From an uncultured Clostridia bacterium (lineage in GTDB: Bacteria > Bacillota > Clostridia > TANB77 > CAG-508): a stretch of 47,657 nt of DNA. The stretch's first letter is position 1. Each line of letters begins with the position of its first letter. Shown here in pieces: positions 8,284 to 16,834 of the stretch. A model generated the notes under the pieces. That model saw nothing but the letters and a program-made list of their open reading frames with translations. It searched no databases and had not been told where the DNA came from. A program made the position numbers and the translations under genes. Location of the stretch: contig CANRAY010000009.1 of the NCBI GenBank assembly GCA_947628735.1, positions 1 to 47,657 on the forward strand. The letters are read 5' to 3'.

Positions 8284-10725
8284 TTATACTTCTTTATTTA
8301 AATTACCATTTGTATATTGCTTACCTTCTAAACGTTTACGTTCATATGCGGTATTAATAACATTATTAATTTCATCAATTGTTTCATCTATCATATCAAC
8401 TCTAACACGATTTACAGGTATGTCTGTAGTAGGAATAGAAAGAGTTTTACTATTCATAATTAAAGAAACTGTTTGAATACTATCTGGAATTACTTGAAAT
8501 TTAAAACCTAGACGATCTTTTAAATAATAACGCTTTTTCTTTTGACATTGAGTACCACATTTTGGATAACATTTATTTGTTTTTCCTAAAAAGCAATAAT
8601 TAGTAGCCATTAAAGGTAAATTTCCATAAACAATCAATTCTGAATCAATATGTGAATAATGTAATAATTCTATTAAGTTTTCCTGATTTAATTCTCTAGA
8701 TAAAGTTACTTGATCTAGACCTAAACCTTGAACCTCATCTAAAGAAAATCGATTAAAAACATTTAATGAATAATTACCAATAAATTGATAATCCTTAGCA
8801 TATTTTTCTAACAATTGTAAATCACCAAGGTTAGATATAACAAATCCTTTTATATGAAAACGTTCTATAATATGTTCTACTTCATTTAATATAATATTAC
8901 GATAATTAGATTTAATAATTGTTGGCATATATATGTAAATAGGATATGTATCAGCTAAGCTTTGAATTATATTTTCATAATCTTTATTTACTAAAATTTT
9001 TAATGGCAAATAAATTCTATCAATCTTTTTCTGATCCAATTGAGAATAATCATAATCGCAATATAAATTTCTAAGGAAAAGAGAAATCTTTGGATGAACA
9101 AGTGATTTTATCTTATGAGAAGAAGCTGAGAAAGGATAAGAACCAACTAAATTTCTTCTTTTTCTAGATAAAATTTCTTCTTCTAATTTTTCTAAAGCAT
9201 TCCTACGAAGTTCATTTAAAGAAGAAATGCTAGGTATATATAATCCATCATCTAAATAAACTCTAATACTTTTAAATTGATAAGGAGTATTTGTTATTTT
9301 ATCTATTTGCGAAATAATACGTTCTTCTGTAATAGGAGATTTTAAAGCATCTACAGGCATCATATCAGAACTAACATTGATGTCAATATTTTGGTATAAA
9401 ACATTATCTGTTGAAGTCTGAGTTGATAAACGAATTGAAATTGGCTCATTTCGTTTAACATAAACTTTACAATGAATAGGAATTTTTCGATTTTCAATAG
9501 ATTTATAACTATTGGTAGCAAGAGTAGATAATGTTTTACTAGCTAATTTATAAACCTTATCACCAATAGATATATTTCCTTTCATACGACCTATGGCTAC
9601 TTTTTGCCTAGGAGTACAACTAGTTAAGTTTTTATTTCCAATCATTAATTCTGAAATAACATATTTTGAAGGTTCATGTTCAAAACTAATAGTATCACCG
9701 ATACTTAAAGTTTCATTAAGAATAAGAGTAATATGACCTTTATTTTTATTGTAATTAGAAATATTTCCTACATACAACCCCATATTATTAGATTTTTCTT
9801 TAAAAATTAAATCTTGATTAGGTGAATCACCTAAATGACCACTAGAAAATCCACCACGATTAAATACTTGAAGCAAGTCATGAATATCATTTTCATCAAT
9901 AACATACTTTTCACCAGATAGGGCTAAGTCGATATATTTACGATAAATTCTAGTAACTGTAGCAACATATTCAGGGGTTTTCATTCTTCCTTCAATCTTA
10001 AAACTTGAAACACCAGCTTCAATAAGCTGAGGAATAAAGTCAAGCCCACATAAATCACGTGGACTTAATAAATACCCTTTATCTAAAGTTTCTTCTACGC
10101 CATTAGAAGAACAGCCAATAAGTTCATAAGGAAGTCTACAAGGTTGAGCACATTTACCTCTATTTCCAGAACGACCTCCAACTGTACTAGAAAATAAACA
10201 TTGACCAGAATAACAAATACATAAAGCACCATGAATAAAAGTTTCAATTTCAATATGAGAGTTTCGACAAATATATTCAATTTCATGAAGGGGTAATTCA
10301 CGTGCAAGAACAACTCTTTGAAATCCTAACGATTCAGCTTCTTTAACTCCTTCTATATTATGAATACTCATTTGTGTGCTAGCATGAAGTGGTAGATCAG
10401 GAAAATTTTGTATTAAAAATCTAGCTAATCCAATATCTTGAACAATAATTGCATCAATTCCAAATTCATATGCTTGTTTTGCTAAAGCAATAGCAGATTC
10501 AAATTCAGAATCTTTAATTAAAGTATTTAATGTTAAATGTGTTTTTACATTTCTTAGAGTACAATAATCAATTGCTTTTTTTAATTCTTCTGTATCAAAA
10601 TTTTGTGCAGATGCACGAGCATTAAAAAGACTTCCACCAAAATAAACACTATCTGCACCGTTCTGTACTGCAGCTTTTAAACATTCAAAGTCACCAACAG
10701 GTGACAGCAATTCTACTTTTTTCAT
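8284..10725 (-). CDS. U32 family peptidase / RNA C- or U-hydroxylation protein (RlhA/TrhP-like)
   Basis: 813 residues. The N-terminal U32 domain begins KKVELLSPVGDFECLKAAVQNGADSVYFGG and carries the Cys cluster of the family (ALCICYSGQCLFS, GNRGKCAQPCRLPYEL) and FKIEGRMKTPEYV. A DUF3656-like middle region follows. The C-terminal part has a further Cys-rich stretch, YCFLGKTNKCYPKCGTQCQKK. Known relatives are RlhA (hydroxylates a 23S rRNA cytidine) and TrhP (hydroxylates wobble uridine in tRNA); proteins with this long architecture are more RlhA-like. Peptidase activity is historical and unproven for most members. Single-gene transcript, ATG with AGAGAGG upstream, ending at the shared terminator. 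Which RNA it modifies cannot be told from sequence. Confidence 0.87.
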   Translation of the reverse strand: MKKVELLSPVGDFECLKAAVQNGADSVYFGGSLFNARASAQNFDTEELKKAIDYCTLRNVKTHLTLNTLIKDSEFESAIALAKQAYEFGIDAIIVQDIGLARFLIQNFPDLPLHASTQMSIHNIEGVKEAESLGFQRVVLARELPLHEIEYICRNSHIEIETFIHGALCICYSGQCLFSSTVGGRSGNRGKCAQPCRLPYELIGCSSNGVEETLDKGYLLSPRDLCGLDFIPQLIEAGVSSFKIEGRMKTPEYVATVTRIYRKYIDLALSGEKYVIDENDIHDLLQVFNRGGFSSGHLGDSPNQDLIFKEKSNNMGLYVGNISNYNKNKGHITLILNETLSIGDTISFEHEPSKYVISELMIGNKNLTSCTPRQKVAIGRMKGNISIGDKVYKLASKTLSTLATNSYKSIENRKIPIHCKVYVKRNEPISIRLSTQTSTDNVLYQNIDINVSSDMMPVDALKSPITEERIISQIDKITNTPYQFKSIRVYLDDGLYIPSISSLNELRRNALEKLEEEILSRKRRNLVGSYPFSASSHKIKSLVHPKISLFLRNLYCDYDYSQLDQKKIDRIYLPLKILVNKDYENIIQSLADTYPIYIYMPTIIKSNYRNIILNEVEHIIERFHIKGFVISNLGDLQLLEKYAKDYQFIGNYSLNVFNRFSLDEVQGLGLDQVTLSRELNQENLIELLHYSHIDSELIVYGNLPLMATNYCFLGKTNKCYPKCGTQCQKKKRYYLKDRLGFKFQVIPDSIQTVSLIMNSKTLSIPTTDIPVNRVRVDMIDETIDEINNVINTAYERKRLEGKQYTNGNLNKEV

Positions 10726-10821
10726 ATAAACCTCTCTTTAAATATATCAACTACATTGTAACATAAATTTTAACTTTTGCATACTTATATCATATAGAAA
10801 AAAGAGAAAGGAGGAAAATAT

Positions 10822-10962
10822 ATGCCTGAAGAAAATAGAAATTGTGGATGCAATAATAACGGAGGCTTATGTGGAATATTTGGAGGAAATGGATGCTGTG
10901 GTGATAATAGTATTTTATTCTTCATATTAATATTCTTATTACTTTTTACTAATAATAGATAA
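10822..10962 (+). CDS. Small Cys/Gly/Asn-rich single-span membrane peptide
   Basis: 46 residues. The N-terminal half is MPEENRNCGCNNNGGLCGIF followed by GGNGCCGDNS (five cysteines). The C-terminal half is one hydrophobic helix (ILFFILIFLLLF) ending TNNR. AAAGGAGG at 10807-10814 lies 7 nt before the ATG, an excellent ribosome binding site, which makes it very likely expressed. The layout (polar Gly-rich head, C-terminal helix) is like YjcZ/CotYZ-type tiny spore proteins of Firmicutes; that assignment is inference. It stands just before the OLE RNA promoter. Confidence 0.7.
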   Translation: MPEENRNCGCNNNGGLCGIFGGNGCCGDNSILFFILIFLLLFTNNR

Positions 10963-10978
10963 AAAGATATAAAAGAAT

Positions 10979-11007
10979 TTGCAAAAAATAGAAAAAAATG
11001 GTATAAT
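10979..11007 (+). promoter_or_regulatory. Promoter of the OLE RNA-oapA unit
   Basis: TTGCAA at 10979-10984, a 17-bp spacer, TATAAT at 11002-11007; predicted start near 11013. There is no gene on the plus strand between here and 11630, so the promoter drives the structured RNA and oapA. Confidence 0.75.
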
Positions 11008-11040
11008 GAAAAACAGTGGTGCATTATTCTAGTTATATTA

Positions 11041-11600
11041 TCTATTATGAGGGTGGGGCTAAAAATCCACTAAAGGGCACACCGTTGAAGTTTCTTAGTT
11101 GTGCGCAAAACGCCCAGTTATGCGTGTGATTAGGGAGTAAAGAATTTAGGGCGGTATGTAATGGCATACATATAATGTTTCTGTCCCTATTTTCGTTGAG
11201 GCTTAAATTTTGGTAATTTAAGTAAAACCTATACAAAGTGCCAAGACACAATGTATAGAGTAGCCTGTCTTGAGTGATAGCATTGGGATTAACTATATAG
11301 AATGGATTTGTATGGCCATACAATATCTATTATAAATAAGGTTATGAAATTGGTATTGCAAAAGAGACTAGTAATAGAATAAAATATATTAAGGAAAACT
11401 TCTAGAATGTTTGCTTAAACAAAAGCATAAAGGCATAGGGATTAAGGTACGGATTTAAGTGGCAATCTGGTATCCTATAAATCTGTTAGGATGTTTTGTT
11501 AAATGGAAACAGCTAAATAGTAATATTTAGTACAAAACAGAGAAATTCGACTAGACCTAAACCGTAAAATTTACTTATGTCTTTACCACTTTACACATTA
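11041..11600 (+). ncRNA. ole: OLE RNA (ornate, large, extremophilic RNA)
   Basis: About 560 nt between a strong promoter and oapA with no plus-strand reading frame of note. It is richer in G and C than its surroundings and contains many designed-looking helices. Examples are 11202-11208 with 11216-11222; 11229-11235 with 11252-11258, whose loop (11242-11248) can pair with 11266-11272 as a pseudoknot; 11472-11477 with 11487-11492; and 11493-11499 with 11532-11538 enclosing a GUAA-capped hairpin (11513-11519 with 11524-11530). Known OLE RNAs are about 600 nt and lie directly upstream of the gene for OapA, exactly as here. The OLE ribonucleoprotein is membrane-bound and linked to tolerance of magnesium, alcohol and cold. 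The ends given are estimates; identity rests mainly on the OapA neighbour and size, as I cannot run a covariance model. Confidence 0.8.
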
Positions 11601-11629
11601 ATAAAATAAAGAACATAGGAGAGAAAAAA

Positions 11630-12175
11630 ATGAATAAAGAAAGCGTGCGATGGTTTATTACAGTTTTTATAACAACATTTATTTTATCCATCACATTTTC
11701 ATACATATCAACAAATGCTTTGACAAACTTAGAGATTATACCAGCAATTATTATATTAATTGTAATTATTTTAGTTGGTATATTATTTGATATTATAGGT
11801 GTTGCAATTACAGTAGCACAGGAAAACGAATTCCATGCAAAAGCAACAAAGAAAATACAAGGATCAAAAACATCATTATTTTTGATTAAACATTCATCAC
11901 AAGTAGCAAATATATGTGCAGACGTAATAGGTGATATTTGTGGTGTATTATCAGGAGCAATAAGTGCATTAATTACAACTAAAATTACAGCACAATATGG
12001 ATTAAATTTTAATTTGCAATTTATAATGAGTGCAGTAGTTGCTTCATTAACAGTAAGTGGAAAAGCATTAGGAAAGAATATTGCAAAAACTAAATCAACT
12101 AGTATTGTACATGCAGTAGGAAAATTTTTAAGTATATTTATAAAAGAAGATAAGAAAAATAATCAAAAAAATTAA
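11630..12175 (+). CDS. oapA: OLE-associated membrane protein OapA
   Basis: 181-residue integral membrane protein with about four hydrophobic segments (residues 8-28, 35-60, 92-116, 128-146) and a basic tail. The segment KHSSQVANICADVIGDICGV holds the D-x3-D motif (Asp98 and Asp102) described for OapA, which is needed for function of the OLE complex. The upstream FDIIGVAITVAQENEFHA region also fits the family. OapA binds OLE RNA and anchors it to the inner membrane; weak similarity of the family to CNNM/CorC-type magnesium transporters has been noted. It starts 30 nt after the RNA's estimated end with GGAGAG before the ATG and is followed by a clear terminator, making a two-part cassette. OapB and OapC genes are not in the window. 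Confidence 0.86.
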   Translation: MNKESVRWFITVFITTFILSITFSYISTNALTNLEIIPAIIILIVIILVGILFDIIGVAITVAQENEFHAKATKKIQGSKTSLFLIKHSSQVANICADVIGDICGVLSGAISALITTKITAQYGLNFNLQFIMSAVVASLTVSGKALGKNIAKTKSTSIVHAVGKFLSIFIKEDKKNNQKN

Positions 12176-12186
12176 ATATAATAATT

Positions 12187-12219
12187 AAAAAATAGTAAGT
12201 TTTAGACTTACTATTTTTT
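12187..12219 (+). terminator. Terminator after oapA
   Basis: A 13-bp stem (12187-12199 with 12207-12219), a 7-nt loop and a T6 run on the 3' arm. It closes the OLE-oapA transcript. Confidence 0.85.
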
Positions 12220-12240
12220 ATGTTTTCCCATAAAAAACTA

Positions 12241-12269
12241 TTTACAAAACAAAAAGTTATAGGTAAAAT
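12241..12269 (+). promoter_or_regulatory. Promoter for the pilin-like/prepilin peptidase operon
   Basis: TTTACA at 12241-12246, 17-bp spacer, TAAAAT at 12264-12269, just after the oapA terminator and 39 bp before the next ATG. Confidence 0.55.
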
Positions 12270-12307
12270 AAAAGAGGAGATTTATACAAAGGAGGAAGAG
12301 CATAAAT

Positions 12308-13762
12308 ATGAAAATGAGGATAAAGGAAAACAATGGTATTACTCTTATTGCTCTAATCGTAACAGTTATTATATTAATTATTCTGGCAACAGTTAGTATT
12401 GGTGGACTTATGGGAGATGATGGAGTAATTAATGTGACTAGAAGTGAAAAAGAAGAGATAGCAAATGAAGCAGAAGAAAGAAAACAAAAAGTAAATACAA
12501 CAAAAGAAGACTATACACAAGCAATGTCTGATAAAGAAAAAATATTAAAAAAAGAATGGACACAAACAATTAGTGGAAGTGGAGAAGATAGAATAACAGA
12601 TTTTATTGAAACTATTGATGGAGGGTATATTGTAGTTGGATATTCAACATCAGAAGATATTGATTGGTTAGGAAATAATAAAGGTGAGTCTGATGCATTT
12701 ATTGTAAAATATAAAATAAATGGAGAGAGGGAATGGTCAGCTTCATTAGGAGGAAATAAAGCAGATTGGTTTTCAGGCGTTATAGAAGATAATGATGGAT
12801 ATATCGTAGTAGGAAGCACATTGTCAGATACAATTGAAACAAAAACTGAAGAACAAATTAGTAGAGGAACAGGAAAAGTAGCAGGAATAATTGCAAGATA
12901 TGATAAAACAGGTAATGAACTTTTGGTAAAAATAGAACAAAATACAGCTAGAAATTGGCAAATAGAAGATGCAAAATATGATTATATTATATTTACAGAT
13001 ATCGCAAAAACAGCAGACGGATATGCAATTACAGGAAAATTAGATTATAATGATGATCCATCTAATACCGCTGATTTAGTTTTAATTGAATACAATAATA
13101 ATAATATGATACAAAGAAAAACTAAATTATGGAATGGATTTAACAGTGGTTCTGTAGAAAAATATTCAGACTATAGCGTAAATTCAAATACAGCACATAT
13201 TAAATATCAGTCATCAAGATATATATTGTTTGGTAATACTATATCTCCTAATGTTTCAATTAGTAAAATAGCAAAGATATTTTCTACAGATTTAAGCGAA
13301 GAAAAAGCTATTACTTATTCAGAAAATAATGGAAGTGCAGGTAGAGTATACAATATAGCTACAGATGTTATTTATGACGAAAAAGGAAAAATGATTATAA
13401 ATTTACGCAATTATTTACCAAGTGAAAATAAAATGCAAAGTGGAAGTATCTGCATTCTAGATGAACCAACTAACAACGAAACATGGATAGAAAATGGAGA
13501 TTATGTAGCAATAACCCAAACTACAAATTCAACATTTTCAACTATCAAAAAAATAGATGATACAACCACTAAAATGCAAAAATATACATATGATGGAACA
13601 AGTTTAGGAGAATATGACATGCCAAATTACAATAATATATATAAAGTTGGAGTTGATGAAAGTTATATTTTTATAGGAAGTCCATCAAATGAACAAGATG
13701 TAGAAATTAAAGGAACAGAAGACGCAGTAATTAGTAGATATAAATTAGTAGATAAGCAATAA
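12308..13762 (+). CDS. Pilin-like leader protein with beta-propeller-like body
   Basis: 484 residues. The N-terminus is a type IV prepilin-like signal: short basic leader ending at Gly10, then ITLIALIVTVIILIILATVSI, with Ala where pilins have Glu5. After a charged helix (residues 45-80), the body has repeated motifs such as DFIETIDGGYIVVGYS, DAFIVKYKINGEREWSASLGG, GVIEDNDGYIVVGST and IARYDKTGNEL. These are blades of the kind seen in secreted delta-60/SBBP-type propellers. Likely exported, processed by the prepilin peptidase encoded two genes downstream (14290-15039), and exposed on the cell surface. Good ribosome binding site (AAAGGAGGAAG) 10-14 nt upstream. It leads a co-directional run with YqeG, the peptidase and PepP at 13, 7 and 24 nt spacing. 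Ligand unknown. Confidence 0.8.
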   Translation: MKMRIKENNGITLIALIVTVIILIILATVSIGGLMGDDGVINVTRSEKEEIANEAEERKQKVNTTKEDYTQAMSDKEKILKKEWTQTISGSGEDRITDFIETIDGGYIVVGYSTSEDIDWLGNNKGESDAFIVKYKINGEREWSASLGGNKADWFSGVIEDNDGYIVVGSTLSDTIETKTEEQISRGTGKVAGIIARYDKTGNELLVKIEQNTARNWQIEDAKYDYIIFTDIAKTADGYAITGKLDYNDDPSNTADLVLIEYNNNNMIQRKTKLWNGFNSGSVEKYSDYSVNSNTAHIKYQSSRYILFGNTISPNVSISKIAKIFSTDLSEEKAITYSENNGSAGRVYNIATDVIYDEKGKMIINLRNYLPSENKMQSGSICILDEPTNNETWIENGDYVAITQTTNSTFSTIKKIDDTTTKMQKYTYDGTSLGEYDMPNYNNIYKVGVDESYIFIGSPSNEQDVEIKGTEDAVISRYKLVDKQ

Positions 13763-13775
13763 ACAAGGGGGAACA

Positions 13776-14282
13776 ATGCTATATCCAAACGAATATTATG
13801 ATACAGTTAAAGATATAAAAATTGAATTATTAAATAAAAATAAAATCGAAGGAATTATTTTAGATGTTGATAATACATTAATTGACTTTGATAAAAAAAT
13901 GCCAGAAGGAATATCACAATGGGTACAAGATCTAAAAAATAAAGGAATCAAATTTTGCATTTTATCCAATAGTAATAAAGAACAAAAAATAAAAAAAGTA
14001 GCACAAGAAATAGATGTTCCATATTTATTTTTTGCTAAAAAACCATTTAAATGTGGATTCAAAAAAGCAAGTAAATTACTAGAACTAGAAAATGAAAAGA
14101 TTGCAGCAGTAGGAGATCAAATATTTACAGACGTTATAGGTGCTAATAGATGTCATATGTTTTCGATTTTAGTAAAACCAATAGAGGAAAAAGATTATTT
14201 ATTAACTAAAATAAAAAGACCACTAGAAAATTATGTTATAAAAAGATATTTAAAGAAAAAAAACGCAGGAGAAAGGAAATAA
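13776..14282 (+). CDS. yqeG: YqeG family HAD IIIA-type phosphatase
   Basis: 168 residues. HAD motif I is LDVDNTLID (nucleophile Asp and acid Asp), motif II the Ser in CILSNSN, motif III the Lys in FAKKPFK, and motif IV GDQIFTDVIGANR. The N-terminal PNEYYDTVKDI stretch is typical of YqeG proteins. The family acts on a phosphorylated small molecule that is not firmly known; in some bacteria and mitochondria relatives are phosphatidylglycerophosphate phosphatases. Lies 13 nt after the pilin-like gene and 7 nt before the prepilin peptidase. Confidence 0.88.
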   Translation: MLYPNEYYDTVKDIKIELLNKNKIEGIILDVDNTLIDFDKKMPEGISQWVQDLKNKGIKFCILSNSNKEQKIKKVAQEIDVPYLFFAKKPFKCGFKKASKLLELENEKIAAVGDQIFTDVIGANRCHMFSILVKPIEEKDYLLTKIKRPLENYVIKRYLKKKNAGERK

Positions 14283-14289
14283 AACTAAC

Positions 14290-15039
14290 ATGTATATTAA
14301 TGAAATTCACATATTATGGTATGTATTAATAGGAATTATAGGATTATTAGTAGGACAATTTATTGATTGGTGTAATATATGTTTACCAGAAGAAAAAAAG
14401 ATATTTTCAAAAAGTTTTTTTAAAGAATATTTAAAAAATTGTAAGCCAAAATATTTATTAATGGTAATTATGGCTATTTCATATATAGGTTTATTGTATT
14501 TATTTGGTTGGACAATAGATACTTTAAAATATGTTTGCCTTATTCCATTACTAATTAGTAGTTTCATTATAGATTATAGATTACAAATTATTCCAAACAG
14601 AATAACTTTGACAATATTAGAATTAGGTTTACTTTTTACCGTTGCACAAGTAATTTTGAACATAAATGCAGGAATTAATATATTTATCGATAATTTATTA
14701 GGATTAATAGTTGGAGGAGGAATATTCCTTATTATTACATTAATAGGAGGTCTTATTGCAGGAAAAGAAGCAATGGGATTTGGAGATGTAAAATTAATGG
14801 GAGCAATGGGACTATTTTTTGGATGGAAAGGAATTATTATGATTGCTGTAATGGCATTCTTATTTGCAGCCATTATTAGTATAGGTATTTTAATTTTAAG
14901 AAAAAAGAAAGTAAATGAATACATACCATTTGGACCATTTATTGTTGTATCAGCAATGGTAACAATTTACGTACCATTTACTATTTTGCTACCAATACTA
15001 TTAAAAATATTTTCATTAGGAACAATAAATATATCATAG
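14290..15039 (+). CDS. Prepilin peptidase (A24 family) lacking the tetracysteine domain
   Basis: 249-residue polytopic aspartic protease that cleaves prepilin leaders after Gly. The catalytic Asp pair is visible: Asp95 in FIIDYRLQIIPN and Asp166 in the GxGD box GFGDVKLMG, each at a membrane segment. About seven hydrophobic helices. The N-terminal region keeps the G-x-F...LP start (GQFIDWCNICLP) but lacks the two CxxC pairs of the PilD zinc/methyltransferase domain, having one CNIC only. This suggests cleavage without N-methylation. Its presence beside a pilin-like gene, and four more pilin-like genes in the window, points to those as substrates. No PilB/PilC/PilM assembly genes are in view. 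Confidence 0.92.
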   Translation: MYINEIHILWYVLIGIIGLLVGQFIDWCNICLPEEKKIFSKSFFKEYLKNCKPKYLLMVIMAISYIGLLYLFGWTIDTLKYVCLIPLLISSFIIDYRLQIIPNRITLTILELGLLFTVAQVILNINAGINIFIDNLLGLIVGGGIFLIITLIGGLIAGKEAMGFGDVKLMGAMGLFFGWKGIIMIAVMAFLFAAIISIGILILRKKKVNEYIPFGPFIVVSAMVTIYVPFTILLPILLKIFSLGTINIS

Positions 15040-15063
15040 GTTATATCATAAAAGGGGGTTTTT

Positions 15064-16134
15064 ATGAATAATAAAATTAGATGGTTAAAAGAAAAAATTG
15101 AAATGCAAAATATGCAGGGAATTATTATATCAAATCCAAAAAACATTAAATATCTTACAGGAATTGACGCAGAAGGTGTTTTATTAATTACACGAAAGGA
15201 AAACTTTTTTTTAACAGATGCAAGATATACAGAATATGTGCAATCAGTTTTAACAATTAATGACGGAATAATTGTTAATGATATTAGAAATGTTAATCAA
15301 GATGATTATGAAAATTTCTTTATGTTTTGTGAAAATGTAGGATTTGAAGAAAACTATGTAACTTATGCAACATATAAAAGGTTTTTAGAAAGATACAAAA
15401 TACATAATCTTGAAGAAACTGAAAATATGATTGAAAAACAAAGAATGATAAAAGATGAAGAAGAAATTGCATTAGTTACAAAAGCATGTGAATTAACAGA
15501 TAAGTGTTTCAAACATATATGTGATTATATAAAAGTTGGAAAAACGGAAAAGGAAATTGCATTTGAAATTGAAACATTTTTCAAAAAAAATGGTGCTGAT
15601 GATTTAGCATTTGAAACAATTGTAGCATCTGGAAAAAATTCATCAAAACCACATGCTGTACCATCTGATAAAGTAATAGAAGCAGGAGATCCTATTACAA
15701 TTGATATGGGATGTATATATAAAGGATATTGCTCAGACATGACAAGAACAATATTTGCAAGATATGTACCAATAGAAGTACAAAGAGTGTATGATTTAGT
15801 ACTAAAAAATCAAAATCAAACATTAACTGAAATGAAAGACGGAGCAAATATCAGAATGCTAAGTAGAATGGTAGAAAACGATTTTAAGATAAATGGATAT
15901 GACTTAGTGCACAGTTTAGGACATGGAGTAGGATTAGATATTCATGAAATACCATTTATTAGTAGCAATAATGATAATACATTGAAAGCAAATATGATAG
16001 TTACAAATGAACCAGGTATTTATATACCAGGAAAATTTGGAGTTCGAATCGAAGATACTGTATTAATAACAAAATCTGGATGTATAACTTTAACAAAATC
16101 GGATAAAAATTATATTGTAGTAGATACAAAATAA
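15064..16134 (+). CDS. pepP: Xaa-Pro aminopeptidase (M24B family)
   Basis: 356-residue cytoplasmic dimetal peptidase removing an N-terminal residue before proline. A creatinase-like N-terminal domain (1-125) contains the NPKNIKYLTG motif. The pita-bread domain has the five metal ligands: Asp in TIDMGCIY, Asp in CSDMTRT, His in HSLGHGVGLDIHE, Glu in TNEPGIY and Glu in VRIEDTVLI. Length is typical of Firmicute YqhT-type enzymes. Preceded by AAAGGGGG. It sits directly upstream of efp, the usual order in Bacilli and Clostridia. Confidence 0.94.
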   Translation: MNNKIRWLKEKIEMQNMQGIIISNPKNIKYLTGIDAEGVLLITRKENFFLTDARYTEYVQSVLTINDGIIVNDIRNVNQDDYENFFMFCENVGFEENYVTYATYKRFLERYKIHNLEETENMIEKQRMIKDEEEIALVTKACELTDKCFKHICDYIKVGKTEKEIAFEIETFFKKNGADDLAFETIVASGKNSSKPHAVPSDKVIEAGDPITIDMGCIYKGYCSDMTRTIFARYVPIEVQRVYDLVLKNQNQTLTEMKDGANIRMLSRMVENDFKINGYDLVHSLGHGVGLDIHEIPFISSNNDNTLKANMIVTNEPGIYIPGKFGVRIEDTVLITKSGCITLTKSDKNYIVVDTK

Positions 16135-16161
16135 GAAAAAAGATACAAAACCAATCAATAC

Positions 16162-16190
16162 TTGATTTTAAGCAAAAAATATGATAAAAT
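16162..16190 (+). promoter_or_regulatory. Promoter upstream of efp
   Basis: TTGATT at 16162-16167, 17-bp spacer, TAAAAT at 16185-16190, in the gap between pepP and efp. It gives efp an independent transcript. Confidence 0.55.
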
Positions 16191-16247
16191 ATAGCACATT
16201 GAGGAAAAGAAATATAAAACGAGAAAAAATAAAAGGAGGAAAAAATA

Positions 16248-16814
16248 ATGGCAGAAGTATATATGGCAGGAGATTTTAGAAATGGAACAACATTTGAAAT
16301 GGATGGAAATGTATTCAAAGTAGTTGAATTCCAACATGTAAAACCAGGAAAAGGAGCAGCATTTGTAAGAACAAAATTAAAAAATGTTATTACAGGAGCT
16401 GTATTAGAAAAAACATTTAATCCATCAGAAAAATTCCCAGGAGCAGAAATAGAAAAAAGAGAAATGCAATATTTATATAATGATAGTGGATTATATTATT
16501 TCATGGATAATGAAACATATGAACAATTACCTTTAAATGAAGAACAAATTGGAGATGGTTTAAAATTCTTAAAAGAGAATATGAATGTAAAAATATTATC
16601 ATTCAAAGGAAATGTATTCTCAGTAGAACCACCAATGTTTGTTGAATTAGAAGTTACATATACAGAACCAGGATTTGCTGGAAACACAGCAACAACTTCT
16701 GGAAAACCAGCAACTTTAGAAAATGGTTATAAATTAACAGTTCCAATGTTTATAAATATCGGAGATGTTATTAGAATCGACACAAGAACTGGAGAGTATA
16801 TGGAAAGAGTGTAA
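16248..16814 (+). CDS. efp: Translation elongation factor P
   Basis: 188-residue, three-domain tRNA-mimic that rescues ribosomes stalled on polyproline. N-terminal KOW-like domain with the loop KPGKGAAF (modifiable Lys35), middle OB domain, and C-terminal OB domain with the signature region [26 protein letters not shown]. Length is standard. Strong AAAGGAGG ribosome binding site. The modification enzyme is not in the window. Followed 20 nt later by a zinc-ribbon protein. Confidence 0.97.
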   Translation: MAEVYMAGDFRNGTTFEMDGNVFKVVEFQHVKPGKGAAFVRTKLKNVITGAVLEKTFNPSEKFPGAEIEKREMQYLYNDSGLYYFMDNETYEQLPLNEEQIGDGLKFLKENMNVKILSFKGNVFSVEPPMFVELEVTYTEPGFAGNTATTSGKPATLENGYKLTVPMFINIGDVIRIDTRTGEYMERV

Positions 16815-16834
16815 AGAGAGAGGAAGTAAACAAA

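Noticed and set aside
11045..11323. Minus-strand open frame of 92 codons across the OLE-like RNA
   Set aside because: No ribosome binding site, composition not protein-like, lies opposite a structured RNA with its own plus-strand promoter.
11041..11600. RNase P RNA or group II intron as identity of the structured RNA
   Set aside because: The conserved RNase P blocks (GAGGAAAGUCC type, ACAGAA with its universal partners) and a group II domain V hairpin or intron-encoded protein are not found, while an OapA gene follows directly.
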